Shown: positions 26,991-35,662 of the stretch, in pieces | How the letters are laid out: every line of letters starts with the position of its first letter | Position numbering within the stretch: the first letter of the stretch is position 1 | From: Faecalibacterium prausnitzii | Lineage (GTDB): Bacteria; Bacillota; Clostridia; Oscillospirales; Ruminococcaceae | Assembly (NCBI RefSeq): GCF_003287495.1 | Contig: NZ_PRLE01000001.1 | Span: 434,001-498,000, forward strand | Reading direction: 5' to 3' | DNA length: 64,000 nucleotides | Notes under the pieces: model-generated | Seen by the model: the letters and a program-made list of their open reading frames with translations, nothing else | What the model was told of the DNA's origin: nothing | Databases searched by the model: none | Position numbers and translations under genes: made by a program

Positions 26991-28214
26991 ATGGCCAAGA
27001 ACATCATCATCGGCCAGAGCGGCGGCCCCACGGCCGTCATCAATTCCAGTCTGGCGGGCGTGTACAAGGCGGCCCGCAGCCTGGGCGCGGATACCGTCTA
27101 CGGTATGAAGTACGGCATTGAGGGATTGCTCAAGGAAGAGCTGCTGGAGCTGAACGTCCTGCTGGACGACCGCATGAGCATTGAGCTGCTCAAGCGCACC
27201 CCCTCCAGCTATCTGGGCAGCTGCCGTTTCAAGCTGCCGGACCCGGAGACGGATTCCACCCCGTTCGTCAAACTGTTTACCCTGTTTGACAAATACGACA
27301 TCTGCGCGGTGTTCTACATTGGCGGCAACGACTCCATGGACACCATTGCAAAGCTTTCCCGCTATGGAGCCAAGGTGGGCAGCAGCGTCCGGTTCATCGG
27401 GGTCCCCAAGACCATCGACAACGACCTCTGCCTGACAGACCACACGCCGGGCTACGGCTCTGCCGCCAAGTACATTGCCACCATCCTCAAGGAGGTCATC
27501 CGTGATTCCTCTGTTTACAACATCCGCAGCGTGACGGTGGCCGAGATCATGGGCCGCCACGCGGGCTGGCTGGCCGGCGCGGCCTGTCTGGCCGGCGGCG
27601 AGGACTGTGACGGCCCGGATCTCATCCTCCTGCCGGAAGTCCCCTTTGACCCGGAAAAATTCCTGGCCAAGGTGGACGAGCTGCAGCGCACCAAGCCCAA
27701 TGTCATCATCGCGGCCAGCGAGGGCGTCAAGACGGCTGACGGCACCTACCTGTGCGACCTCGTCTCCGGGGCCGGGCAGCTGGACGCCTTTGGCCACAAG
27801 GCCATCCTGAGCGGCACCAGCCGCTACCTCTCCGAGCTCATCCACGAGAAGCTGGGCTGCAAGAGCCGCGCCATTGAGTTCTCGACCCTGCAGCGCTGCG
27901 CCAGCCATCTGGCCAGCCGCACCGACGTGAACGAGGCTTACGCCGTGGGTGGCGCCGCCGCAGCAGCAGCCTTTGCAGGCGAGACGGGCCGGATGATCGC
28001 CCTCAAGCGGATCTCCAGCTACCCTTACCAGTGCATCACCGAGTCGGTGGATGTGCAGCAGGTGGCAAACCTGGAGAAAAAAGTGCCCCTGGACTGGATC
28101 ACCCCGGACGGGATGCAGGTGACGGCGGCCTTTGAGGAGTACGCCCGCCCGCTGATTCTGGACGAAGTGACCCCCGTTTACGTCAACGGTACTCCGCGCC
28201 ACATCCGTCTGTAA
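26991..28214 (+). CDS. 6-phosphofructokinase, PPi-dependent type (paralog 1)
   Basis: Phosphorylates fructose 6-phosphate in glycolysis. 407 residues. The N-terminal phosphate loop is GQSGGPTAVIN at residue 7. The donor site reads IGGNDSMDT and VPKTIDNDL. In ATP enzymes these read GGDGS and GTIDND, so the Asp and Lys seen here fit the pyrophosphate-using clade. Substrate residues EIMGRHAGW follow near 185. ATG follows GAAGGAGG. A second copy begins 120 bp downstream on the same strand, roughly two-thirds identical by eye. Confidence 0.9.
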   Translation: MAKNIIIGQSGGPTAVINSSLAGVYKAARSLGADTVYGMKYGIEGLLKEELLELNVLLDDRMSIELLKRTPSSYLGSCRFKLPDPETDSTPFVKLFTLFDKYDICAVFYIGGNDSMDTIAKLSRYGAKVGSSVRFIGVPKTIDNDLCLTDHTPGYGSAAKYIATILKEVIRDSSVYNIRSVTVAEIMGRHAGWLAGAACLAGGEDCDGPDLILLPEVPFDPEKFLAKVDELQRTKPNVIIAASEGVKTADGTYLCDLVSGAGQLDAFGHKAILSGTSRYLSELIHEKLGCKSRAIEFSTLQRCASHLASRTDVNEAYAVGGAAAAAAFAGETGRMIALKRISSYPYQCITESVDVQQVANLEKKVPLDWITPDGMQVTAAFEEYARPLILDEVTPVYVNGTPRHIRL

Positions 28215-28334
28215 ATCTTGTTCTGCCCGGGCGGCCGGGCAAAGCCTTTGTCCCCCTTTCCGCGTCTGTTTTCGTGCTTCCTGCACGATTTTAGAATAAA
28301 AGCCGAAACAGAAAAAAACAAAGGAGAAATCATC

Positions 28335-29561
28335 ATGGGTAAAAATGCAATCGTTGGTCAGTCTGGCGGTCCTACTTCCGTTATCAACGCAAGTCTGGCC
28401 GGTGTGTTCGAGAGCTGCAAGAGCCGCGGTGCCGATGTCGTATACGGCATGTGCAACGGTGTTGCTGGCCTCCTGGAGGAGCGCGTGGTGGATCTGTCCA
28501 CCCTGCTGACGGACGACCTCGACATCGAACTGCTCAAGCGCACGCCGTCCAGCTTCCTGGGCAGCTGCCGCTACAAACTGCCGGACTGGCACACCGATGA
28601 AGCTGTGTACAAGAAGCTGTTTGCCATCCTGGAGAAGCTGAACATCGGTTACTTCTTCTACATCGGCGGCAACGACTCCATGGACACCATCGGCAAGCTG
28701 GCAGATTACGGCGCACGCATCCAGAGCGACATCCGCTTTATGGGCGTGCCCAAGACCATCGACAACGACCTGATGGTCACTGACCACACCCCCGGCTACG
28801 GCTCTGCTGCCAAGTACATCGGCGTGGTGATGAAAGAGATCATCCGTGACGCTACCGTTTACGGCACCAAGTATGTCACCGTGGTGGAGATCATGGGCCG
28901 CAACGCCGGCTGGCTGACCGCTGCCGCTGCTCTGGCCAAGGGCGATGACTGCGAGGGCGTGGATATGATCTGCCTGCCCGAAGTCCCGTTCAATGTGGAC
29001 CACTTCATTGAGAAAGTCCGCGTCATGCAGGAGAAGAAGCCCAGCATCGTGATCGCCGTCTCCGAGGGCGTCAAGCTGGAGGATGGCCGTTATGTCTGCG
29101 AGCTGGCTGACGATGTGCACGCGGTGGACGCATTCGGCCACAAAGCCCTGACCGGTACCGCCCGCTTCCTGGCCAACACCGTGGCCCGCAGCCTGGACAC
29201 CAAGACCCGTTGCATCGAGCTTTCTACCCTGCAGCGCTGCGCTGGCCACCTGACCAGCCGCACCGACATCACCGAGGCTTATCAGGTCGGCGGTGCTGCC
29301 GCCAAGGCCGCCTTTGAGGGTGTCACCGGCCAGATGGTCGCCCTGAAGCGCATCTCCAACAGCCCGTACCAGTGCACCACCGAGCTCCACCCCATCAGCG
29401 AGGTGGCAAACCTGGAGAAGAAAGTGCCGCTGAGCTGGATGAACGAGAACCATACCCAGATGACGGAGGACTTCCTCGATTACGCGCGTCCGCTCATTCA
29501 GGCAGAGCTGACCCCGCTGTACATCGCAGGCCTGCCCCACCACATCTACATGAAGAAGTAA
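28335..29561 (+). CDS. 6-phosphofructokinase, PPi-dependent type (paralog 2)
   Basis: 408 residues aligned end to end with the upstream paralog. It keeps GQSGGPTSVIN, GGNDSMDT, VPKTIDND and EIMGRNAGW, so both copies look catalytically competent and PPi-type. Its codons are the most biased toward the GC-rich preferred set, suggesting higher expression than copy 1. ATG 28335 follows AAAGGAGAAA. The frame is open to 28218, but that extension has no ribosome binding site. No terminator lies between the copies, so they are probably cotranscribed. Confidence 0.92.
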   Translation: MGKNAIVGQSGGPTSVINASLAGVFESCKSRGADVVYGMCNGVAGLLEERVVDLSTLLTDDLDIELLKRTPSSFLGSCRYKLPDWHTDEAVYKKLFAILEKLNIGYFFYIGGNDSMDTIGKLADYGARIQSDIRFMGVPKTIDNDLMVTDHTPGYGSAAKYIGVVMKEIIRDATVYGTKYVTVVEIMGRNAGWLTAAAALAKGDDCEGVDMICLPEVPFNVDHFIEKVRVMQEKKPSIVIAVSEGVKLEDGRYVCELADDVHAVDAFGHKALTGTARFLANTVARSLDTKTRCIELSTLQRCAGHLTSRTDITEAYQVGGAAAKAAFEGVTGQMVALKRISNSPYQCTTELHPISEVANLEKKVPLSWMNENHTQMTEDFLDYARPLIQAELTPLYIAGLPHHIYMKK

Positions 29562-29592
29562 TTTCTCCTTTCCCGTTTCAGATACGCAGATA

Positions 29593-29631
29593 AAAAGGAG
29601 CGCTGTTTCCAACGAAACAGCGCTCCTTTTG
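29593..29631. terminator. bidirectional terminator after the pfk pair
   Basis: AAAAAGGAGCGCTGTTTC / GAAACAGCGCTCCTTTT perfect inverted repeat between convergent genes. Confidence 0.88.
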
Positions 29632-29657
29632 TTATTCATTCTATGAACTGTGCCGCA

Positions 29658-30992
29658 TCACGGAGTCAGACGGTTGGGGCCGCGGAACAGGAACTCCGCG
29701 TCCTTGATGGACAGGCCGCAGAGCAGCATGGTCAGACGGTCGATGCCCAGGCCAAAGCCGCCGTGCGGGGGGCAGCCATACTGGAAGAACTCCAGATAGA
29801 ACTTGACGTCCTCGGCCAGGCCCTTTTCCTCTGCCTGCTTCTTCAGCACCTCGTAGCGGTGCTCACGCTGGGCACCGGTGGTGATCTCCACGCCGCGCCA
29901 GATCAGGTCGTAGCCCTGGGGCACGCCGTTCTCGTCGCGCATGTGGTAGAACGCGCGCTTCTCCGCGGAATAATCGGTGATGAAGAGGAACTCGTGGTTG
30001 TAGTGCTTCTTGACCCACTCGTAGCTCAGGCGCTCGGCCTCGGTGGTCAGATCGCCTTTTTCGGACTCATCGACGGTGTAGCCGAACTCTTCTTCCAGGC
30101 CCTTGTACAGGTCGGCCAGCTTGACCACGGGGAACGGAGTCTCCGGCACGATGACTTCCTGGCCGAACAGCTCCTTGATCTGGTCGCCGTAAGCCTCCTT
30201 GACGGCTTTCAGGCCGGCCGTCAGCAGCTCCTCCTCCATCTTCATGACATCACGGTAAGAGGTGATGTAGCTGAACTCGAGGTCAAAGCCGGAGAACTCG
30301 GTGGAGTGCTTATTGGTGTAGCTCTTCTCGGCGCGGAAGACAGGGCCCGTCTCAAAAATGCGCTCGAAACCAGCCGCCATGGCCATCTGCTTATAGAACT
30401 GGGGGCTCTGTGCCAGATAGGCATTGCGGTCAAAGTAATCCACCTTGAACACCTCAGAGCCACTCTCGCTGGCCGCGGCGATCAGCTTGGGGGTGTGGAT
30501 CTCAATGAAGCTGCGATCCAGCAGGAACTTGCGCATCGCGTTGACGAAGCAGCTCTGTGCCTTGAACATCAGCTGGTTCTCATCGGTGCGCAGGTCGATC
30601 CAGCGATAATCAATGCGCTGGTCGATGCTGGAGCGCTCGACGGCTTTTTTCTTCTTGGTGGCCGCGATCTCCTTGCGGACGATGGGCAATGCATCCGCAA
30701 TGCTCTCGATCTCGATCTCCGAGGGGATCATCTCGATGCCGCCCATCTTGACGTAATCGTTCTCCATCACCTTGCCGGTGACGGTGATGACCGAATCCGG
30801 GGTCAGCTTGTCGATGGTGTCCACCAGCTCGGGGTGGTCGGCTTTCTCGACGGTGATCTGGAGCTTGCCGGTAATATCTTTGAGCACGATAAAGGCCATG
30901 GCCTTGCTGTTGCGCAGGTTCTCAATGAAACCCTGCACCTTGATCGTGTTTCCAATTTCCTTGGGTACCTCTTGGATGTAGGTGCGATTCAT
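29658..30992 (-). CDS. aspS: aspartyl-tRNA synthetase, archaeal/non-discriminating type
   Basis: 444-residue class IIb synthetase. The OB-fold anticodon domain (GFIENLRNSKAMAFIVL) is followed directly by the catalytic core with no bacterial GAD insertion, so it is the short archaeal form. Motif 2 is PVFRAEKSYTNKHSTEF, motif 3 is GGFGLGIDRLTM, and it ends RGPNRLTP. Such enzymes often charge both tRNA-Asp and tRNA-Asn and need GatCAB. Whether this one is discriminating cannot be read here. ATG 30992 follows AAGGAGG. Confidence 0.92.
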   Translation of the reverse strand: MNRTYIQEVPKEIGNTIKVQGFIENLRNSKAMAFIVLKDITGKLQITVEKADHPELVDTIDKLTPDSVITVTGKVMENDYVKMGGIEMIPSEIEIESIADALPIVRKEIAATKKKKAVERSSIDQRIDYRWIDLRTDENQLMFKAQSCFVNAMRKFLLDRSFIEIHTPKLIAAASESGSEVFKVDYFDRNAYLAQSPQFYKQMAMAAGFERIFETGPVFRAEKSYTNKHSTEFSGFDLEFSYITSYRDVMKMEEELLTAGLKAVKEAYGDQIKELFGQEVIVPETPFPVVKLADLYKGLEEEFGYTVDESEKGDLTTEAERLSYEWVKKHYNHEFLFITDYSAEKRAFYHMRDENGVPQGYDLIWRGVEITTGAQREHRYEVLKKQAEEKGLAEDVKFYLEFFQYGCPPHGGFGLGIDRLTMLLCGLSIKDAEFLFRGPNRLTP

Positions 30993-31028
30993 GGAAATCC
31001 TCCTTTTTGGTGTTCCGTTATCTATCCT

Positions 31029-31056
31029 ATTATATAACATTTTCGGCATAAATCAA
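31029..31056 (-). promoter_or_regulatory. promoter of aspS
   Basis: TTGATT (31051-31056), 16 bp, TATAAT (31029-31034) on the minus strand. Confidence 0.65.
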
Positions 31057-31071
31057 CCCGAAACGCCGATT

Positions 31072-31123
31072 AAACCTCTCCGTCATCTTCGCTTTGCTCG
31101 ATGCCAGCGAGACTGAGAGGTTT
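31072..31123 (-). terminator. long hairpin after the sugar transferase gene
   Basis: AAACCTCTC / GAGAGGTTT pairs across a 33-base partly folded loop. The T-run after it on the minus strand is short, so termination may be weak. Confidence 0.45.
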
Positions 31124-31731
31124 TACTTTTTATGATGCAGCGTCCCCGTGCCGCCCTCCACGACACCATCGTGGTCCAGCACCGCCTTGATGGTGCCAAA
31201 GAAGCACTTCACGTCCAGCCCAAAGCTCAGGTGCTCCACATAGTAGCCGTCCAGCCGGGCCTTATCGGCGATCTCCAGCTCATCGCGGCCATGGATCTGG
31301 GCCCAGCCCGTCAGGCCGGGGCGGACATCGTTGGCACCGTATTTGTCCCGCTCGGCCAGCAGGTCGTACTGGTTCCAGAGGGCCGGCCGGGGGCCGATGA
31401 CCGCCATGTCGCCCACAAAGATGTTCCACAGCTGGGGCAGCTCGTCCAGGCTGGTCTTGCGCAGGAACCGCCCCACCCGGGTGATATACTGGTCCGGGTC
31501 GTGGAGGAGATGGGTGGGCATATCGTGGGGGGTGTCGATCCGCATGGTGCGGAATTTCAGGATGTTGAAATGCTGTTTGTGGATGCCCACCCGTTTCTGC
31601 TTGAAAAACACCGGGCCGGGCGAATCCAGCTTGATGGCGATGCAGAGCACCAGCAGCAGGGGCGAAAGGCAGATCATGCCGCCCAGTGATAAAATAACGG
31701 CCAGCAGCCGCTTGATTCCATTCCGATACAT
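31123..31731 (-). CDS. undecaprenyl-phosphate sugar phosphotransferase (priming glycosyltransferase)
   Basis: 202 residues, the short bacterial sugar transferase type. One N-terminal membrane helix (LLAVILSLGGMICLSPLLLV) is followed by the catalytic signature: KQKRVGIHKQHFNILKFRTM at about 50-70, then SLDELPQLWNI, MAVIGPRPA and RPGLTGWAQIHGRD. It transfers the first sugar phosphate onto the C55 lipid for capsule or exopolysaccharide. It stands alone with a consensus promoter, 7 kb from the polysaccharide locus that lacks its own priming enzyme. ATG 31731 follows GGGAGG. Confidence 0.9.
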   Translation of the reverse strand: MYRNGIKRLLAVILSLGGMICLSPLLLVLCIAIKLDSPGPVFFKQKRVGIHKQHFNILKFRTMRIDTPHDMPTHLLHDPDQYITRVGRFLRKTSLDELPQLWNIFVGDMAVIGPRPALWNQYDLLAERDKYGANDVRPGLTGWAQIHGRDELEIADKARLDGYYVEHLSFGLDVKCFFGTIKAVLDHDGVVEGGTGTLHHKK

Positions 31732-31765
31732 GGAGGTTCCTCCCTTTGGTTTTGGTTGCGCTCCT

Positions 31766-31794
31766 ATTATAACAAGGGGCTCGACAATTTTCAA
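31766..31794 (-). promoter_or_regulatory. promoter of the priming transferase
   Basis: TTGAAA (31789-31794), 17 bp, TATAAT (31766-31771) on the minus strand. Confidence 0.75.
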
Positions 31795-31951
31795 TTCGGC
31801 GGGGCGGATTTCCGCACGCCCTGTTCCGAGTATGGGCTGCATCGGTTTTTGAAAAACTCCTGTTTTGTTGTATCATCTGGCTGGTTTTTTCCCTTGCCGC
31901 CCCGCCCGGCCTGCCGCATTCCGCTTCCTTTTCAGCATTTTACGTTTTTAC

Positions 31952-31979
31952 TTGCTTTTTACACTCCGGGTGCTATAAT
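31952..31979 (+). promoter_or_regulatory. promoter of the MATE exporter gene
   Basis: TTGCTT (31952-31957), 16 bp, TATAAT (31974-31979). Confidence 0.6.
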
Positions 31980-32085
31980 ATGAAGTTGCGTTCTGCCTCC
32001 GGGCAGGACTGATTTTGGAACGATTTTAACAATACAAAGTGTAAGAAATGCAAGAAAAAGCTTGTTCAAAGGAGGCGGATTTTCC

Positions 32086-33450
32086 ATGGCGCAGATTTCC
32101 CGTTCTGGCGATCTGACCAGCGGCCCGATGCTGCAAAAAATCATCCTGTTTTCGCTCCCGCTGGCGGCGTCCAGCATTTTGCAGCTGCTGTTCAACGCAG
32201 CAGACGTTGTGACGGTGGGCCGCTTTGCGGGCAGCACCGCTCTGGCGGCGGTGGGCTCCAACGGTGCCCTCATCAACCTGCTGGTCAACCTGTTTGTGGG
32301 CCTCTCGCTGGGTGCCAACGTTGTGGCTGCCCGCTGCTTTGGCGCGCGGGACGATCAGGGCGTGCAGAATACTGTCCACACGGCGGTGACGCTGGGCCTT
32401 GTCAGCGGTGTGCTGCTGGCGGGCGTGGGCTTTTTTGTGGCCCGGGGCCTGTTGGAGCTGATGTCCAGCCCGGAGGATGTCATTGACCTGGCCACCCTCT
32501 ACCTGAAAATTTACTTTCTCGGGATGCCCATGACCATGCTGTACAACTTCAGCTCGGCACTGCTGCGGGCCGTGGGCGACACCAAACGGCCGCTGTTCTG
32601 CCTGGCGACGGCAGGCGTCATCAATGTCATCCTGAATCTGGTCTTCGTCATTGGTTTCCAGATGAGCGTGGCCGGCGTCGCGCTGGCGACCATCATCAGC
32701 CAGACGGTTTCCGCCTGCATGGTCACGGCCCTGCTTCTGAAAGAGGAGGGCCCCCTCCACCTCGACCTGCACAAGCTGGGCTTCCACAAAGGGGCCCTGA
32801 CCCAGATTTTGCTCATCGGCCTGCCGGCCGGCCTGCAAAGCACAGTGTTCAGCCTCTCCAATGTGGTCATCCAGTCGGCGGTCAACTCGTTTGGCTCCAC
32901 GGTCGTGGCGGGCAACTCGGCAGCCTCCAACATCGAGGGCTTTGTCTACACCGCCATGAACGCCTTTGCACAGGCCGCTGTGACCTTTACCAGCCAGAAC
33001 ATGGGTGCCCGCCGGTATGATAACCTGGACCGCGTCATGCGCAACTGCCTGCTCTGCGCGGTGGGCATTGGCGTGCTGCTGGGCGGCGGCGCGTTCCTGG
33101 GCGGCAACCTGCTGCTCCACTTTTACTCCACCGATGAAGCCGTGGTGGCCGCGGGCCTGGCCCGAATGCGGATCATCTGCACCACTTACTTCCTCTGCGG
33201 TGTCATGGACACGCTGGCCAGCTGCCTGCGCGGCCGGGGCTACTCGGTCATGCCCATGATCGTCAGTCTGGTGGGCAGCTGCCTGCTCCGTCTGGTCTGG
33301 ATCGCCACGGTGTTCCAGCTGTTCCGCTCCACCACCACCCTGTACATCAGCTACCCCATCAGCTGGATCTTAACGGCGCTGGTGCACTTCATCTGCCTGA
33401 TGGTCGTGCGCAAAAAGCTCCACGCGGAGTCCGCCGCCATGGCTGCCTGA
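32086..33450 (+). CDS. MATE family efflux transporter
   Basis: 454-residue membrane protein with twelve predicted helices in two halves. The MATE pattern is clear: GPMLQKIILFSLPLAASSILQ at the first helix, DVVTVGRFAGSTALAAVGS, LSLGANVVAARCFGARD, and repeated in the second half (PAGLQSTVFSLSN, then ANMGAR-like QNMGARRYDN). Probably exports drugs or cationic metabolites using Na+ or H+. Substrate is not predictable. ATG 32086 follows AAAGGAGGCGG. Closed by a hairpin at about 33462. Confidence 0.92.
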   Translation: MAQISRSGDLTSGPMLQKIILFSLPLAASSILQLLFNAADVVTVGRFAGSTALAAVGSNGALINLLVNLFVGLSLGANVVAARCFGARDDQGVQNTVHTAVTLGLVSGVLLAGVGFFVARGLLELMSSPEDVIDLATLYLKIYFLGMPMTMLYNFSSALLRAVGDTKRPLFCLATAGVINVILNLVFVIGFQMSVAGVALATIISQTVSACMVTALLLKEEGPLHLDLHKLGFHKGALTQILLIGLPAGLQSTVFSLSNVVIQSAVNSFGSTVVAGNSAASNIEGFVYTAMNAFAQAAVTFTSQNMGARRYDNLDRVMRNCLLCAVGIGVLLGGGAFLGGNLLLHFYSTDEAVVAAGLARMRIICTTYFLCGVMDTLASCLRGRGYSVMPMIVSLVGSCLLRLVWIATVFQLFRSTTTLYISYPISWILTALVHFICLMVVRKKLHAESAAMAA

Positions 33451-33459
33451 GTTCTGCTT

Positions 33460-33500
33460 CGCAATGCCTCCGCGCCGAAATGGCGCGGGGGCATTTATTT
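33460..33500. terminator. bidirectional terminator after the MATE gene
   Basis: AATGCCTCCGCGCC / GGCGCGGGGGCATT stem, T-rich on the plus side, between convergent genes. Confidence 0.75.
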
Positions 33501-34640
33501 TGCTTCCGCTGCCCGCAGCAGGCGGAGAATGCTGTTGAGGGTGTAGGTGTAGTTTTCCCGGCTGGCGTAACGGGACTGCGCAAAATCCATGGCCTGCCGG
33601 TTGATGGAAAACACAGCGGTCAGGCCCAAGGCCGGGTCATCGCAGAGGTCTTCCACCTCCGGCAGGACGCCGCCCACGATGGCCACCACCGGCACGCTCT
33701 TCTCTTTCGCGTGCTTTGCCACGCCGCTGATGACCTTGCCCCGGACGCTCTGGGTGTCCAGCCGCCCCTCGCCGGTGAGGACAAGGTCACAGCCGTCCAG
33801 CCGGGCGTCAAACCGGACCAGATCCAGCACGGCCTCAATGCCGGGCCGCAGCTGTGCCCCCAGGAACGCCACCATGCCAGCACCCAGGCCGCCTGCCGCG
33901 CCTGCACCGGGCAGAGCGGCTACCGAACGGCCCAGCTTTGCCTCGATGACACCGGCCAGCGCCCGGAGCTGCCCGTCCAGAAAGACTACCGCGGCCTCAT
34001 CGGCACCCTTTTGGGGCGCAAAGACGCAGGCCGCACCGGTTGGGCCGTAGAGCGGGTTATCGATATCGCACATGGCGGTGAGGGAGACGCCCGCCAACAG
34101 CTTTTCCGCTTCTTTCGTGTCGATGTCCGCCACCTCGCTCAGGGTACCGCCCACGGGCACAAAATCGCTGCCATCGGCCCGGAGGAATTGGACCCCCAGC
34201 GCCGCCGCACAGCCGCAGCCGCCATCGTTGGTGCAGCTTCCGCCCAGCCCCAGCAGGATGTTCTGGCTGCCCGCCTCCACGGCGTGGCGGATGAGCTGAC
34301 CCACGCCGTAAGTGGTGGTCTTACAGGGGTCTTTGCGATCTTCTACCTGAGGCAGACCGGCGGCCGAGGCCATCTCAATCACGGCCTGCCCGCCGGGCAG
34401 CTGTAAGTATTCTGCCGTGATGGCCTCCCCATAGGGGCCCGAGACGGGCACGGAGACCAGCGTGCCGCCGCAGGCCTCATGGAAGCAGGCCACCGTTCCC
34501 TCGCCACCGTCGGCCACGGGAATCCTGACCACCTCGCACCCGGGGAAATACGCCTCCAGCCTCTGCGCCGCAAGGGTGCAGATCTCCTGGCTGGAAAGGG
34601 TGCCTTTGAACGAATCCGACACAACGATGCACTTTTTCAT
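33495..34640 (-). CDS. glxK: glycerate 2-kinase
   Basis: 381-residue member of the GarK/GlxK family, which turns D-glycerate into 2-phosphoglycerate with ATP. Diagnostic stretches are VSDSFKGTLSS at residue 7, PVADGGEGTV near 42, GLGGSCTNDGGCGCAAALG near 135, and TGEGRLDTQS near 285. It follows a D-2-hydroxyacid dehydrogenase by 34 bp on the same strand, which makes a hydroxypyruvate to 2-phosphoglycerate route plausible. Confidence 0.93.
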   Translation of the reverse strand: MKKCIVVSDSFKGTLSSQEICTLAAQRLEAYFPGCEVVRIPVADGGEGTVACFHEACGGTLVSVPVSGPYGEAITAEYLQLPGGQAVIEMASAAGLPQVEDRKDPCKTTTYGVGQLIRHAVEAGSQNILLGLGGSCTNDGGCGCAAALGVQFLRADGSDFVPVGGTLSEVADIDTKEAEKLLAGVSLTAMCDIDNPLYGPTGAACVFAPQKGADEAAVVFLDGQLRALAGVIEAKLGRSVAALPGAGAAGGLGAGMVAFLGAQLRPGIEAVLDLVRFDARLDGCDLVLTGEGRLDTQSVRGKVISGVAKHAKEKSVPVVAIVGGVLPEVEDLCDDPALGLTAVFSINRQAMDFAQSRYASRENYTYTLNSILRLLRAAEAK

Positions 34641-34674
34641 TTCTCCACCACCTGTTTTTCTTGAGGAAGTCTGA

Positions 34675-35643
34675 TCACTTGTTCACCACGTTCTGGGGCT
34701 GGCCCGCCAGGAACGCCCTGACGTTCTCCACGGTGCAGTCCATAATGCGCTGGCGACTGCTCCGGGAACCCCAGGACATGTGCGGGGTGATGATGCAGTT
34801 CTTGGCTTTCAGCAGCGGGTTGTCGGCCCGGATGGGCTCCGTGGACACGACATCCAGACCTGCACAGGCCACCTTGCCGGAGTTGAGGGCGTCGGCCAGG
34901 TCCTGTTCCACCACCATTTGGCCGCGGCTGTTGTTGATGATGATGACGCCGTCTTTCATCTTGGCGATGTTCTCTTTGTTGATGATGCCGGTGTTGAAGT
35001 CCATCAGAGGCATCTGGAGGCCCAGCACATCGGAGCGGGCAAACAGGTCGTCCAGCTCCACGAACTCCACGCCCAGGTCCTTCGCGGCCTGGGAGGGGGA
35101 GCGGTCATAGGCGATGACGTGCATTCCCAGCGCCTTGGCAGCCTCGGCAGTGTGGATGCCGATGCGGCCGCAGCCCAGCAGGCCATAGGTCTTGCCTGCC
35201 ACCTCGATGAGGGGATAATCCCAGTAGCACCACTCCTCGCCGTTCTGCCACTTGCCCTCGTGGACGGTACGGTCGTGATGGCCGATGTGGAGGCAGGCCT
35301 CCAGCATCAGGGCAATGGCAAACTGACTGACGGAGTAGCCGCCGTAGTTGGGCACGTTGCAGACGGGGATGCCTTTCTCCTTGGCATAGGCAATATCCAC
35401 TACATTGTATCCGGTGGCCAGTACAGCGATCAGTTTCAGGTTGGGGCATTGATCCATGGTGGCCTTGGAGATGGGGGTCTTGTTCAGGATGGCCACATCG
35501 GCGTCGCCAATGCGCTCGGCAACGAGATCCGATTCCTCATAGGAAGTGCGGTCATAGACCACCAGCTCGCCCAGCTGCTCCAGAGCGCTCCAGCTCAGGT
35601 CGCCAGGGTTTTCCGTATAGCCGTCCAGCACAACGATTTTCAT
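34675..35643 (-). CDS. D-2-hydroxyacid dehydrogenase (hydroxypyruvate/glyoxylate reductase-like)
   Basis: 322-residue NAD-dependent enzyme. The Rossmann motif GLLGCGRIGIHTAEA lies near residue 150. Catalytic Arg is in NNSRGQMV near 233, Glu in DVVSTEP near 265, and His in ITPHMSW near 285, all present. The C-terminal pattern resembles glycerate dehydrogenases. Because the next gene is glycerate kinase, reduction of hydroxypyruvate or the reverse is the likely role. ATG 35643 follows GGAGGG. Confidence 0.88.
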   Translation of the reverse strand: MKIVVLDGYTENPGDLSWSALEQLGELVVYDRTSYEESDLVAERIGDADVAILNKTPISKATMDQCPNLKLIAVLATGYNVVDIAYAKEKGIPVCNVPNYGGYSVSQFAIALMLEACLHIGHHDRTVHEGKWQNGEEWCYWDYPLIEVAGKTYGLLGCGRIGIHTAEAAKALGMHVIAYDRSPSQAAKDLGVEFVELDDLFARSDVLGLQMPLMDFNTGIINKENIAKMKDGVIIINNSRGQMVVEQDLADALNSGKVACAGLDVVSTEPIRADNPLLKAKNCIITPHMSWGSRSSRQRIMDCTVENVRAFLAGQPQNVVNK

Positions 35644-35662
35644 ACAATTTCCCTCCATTTCT

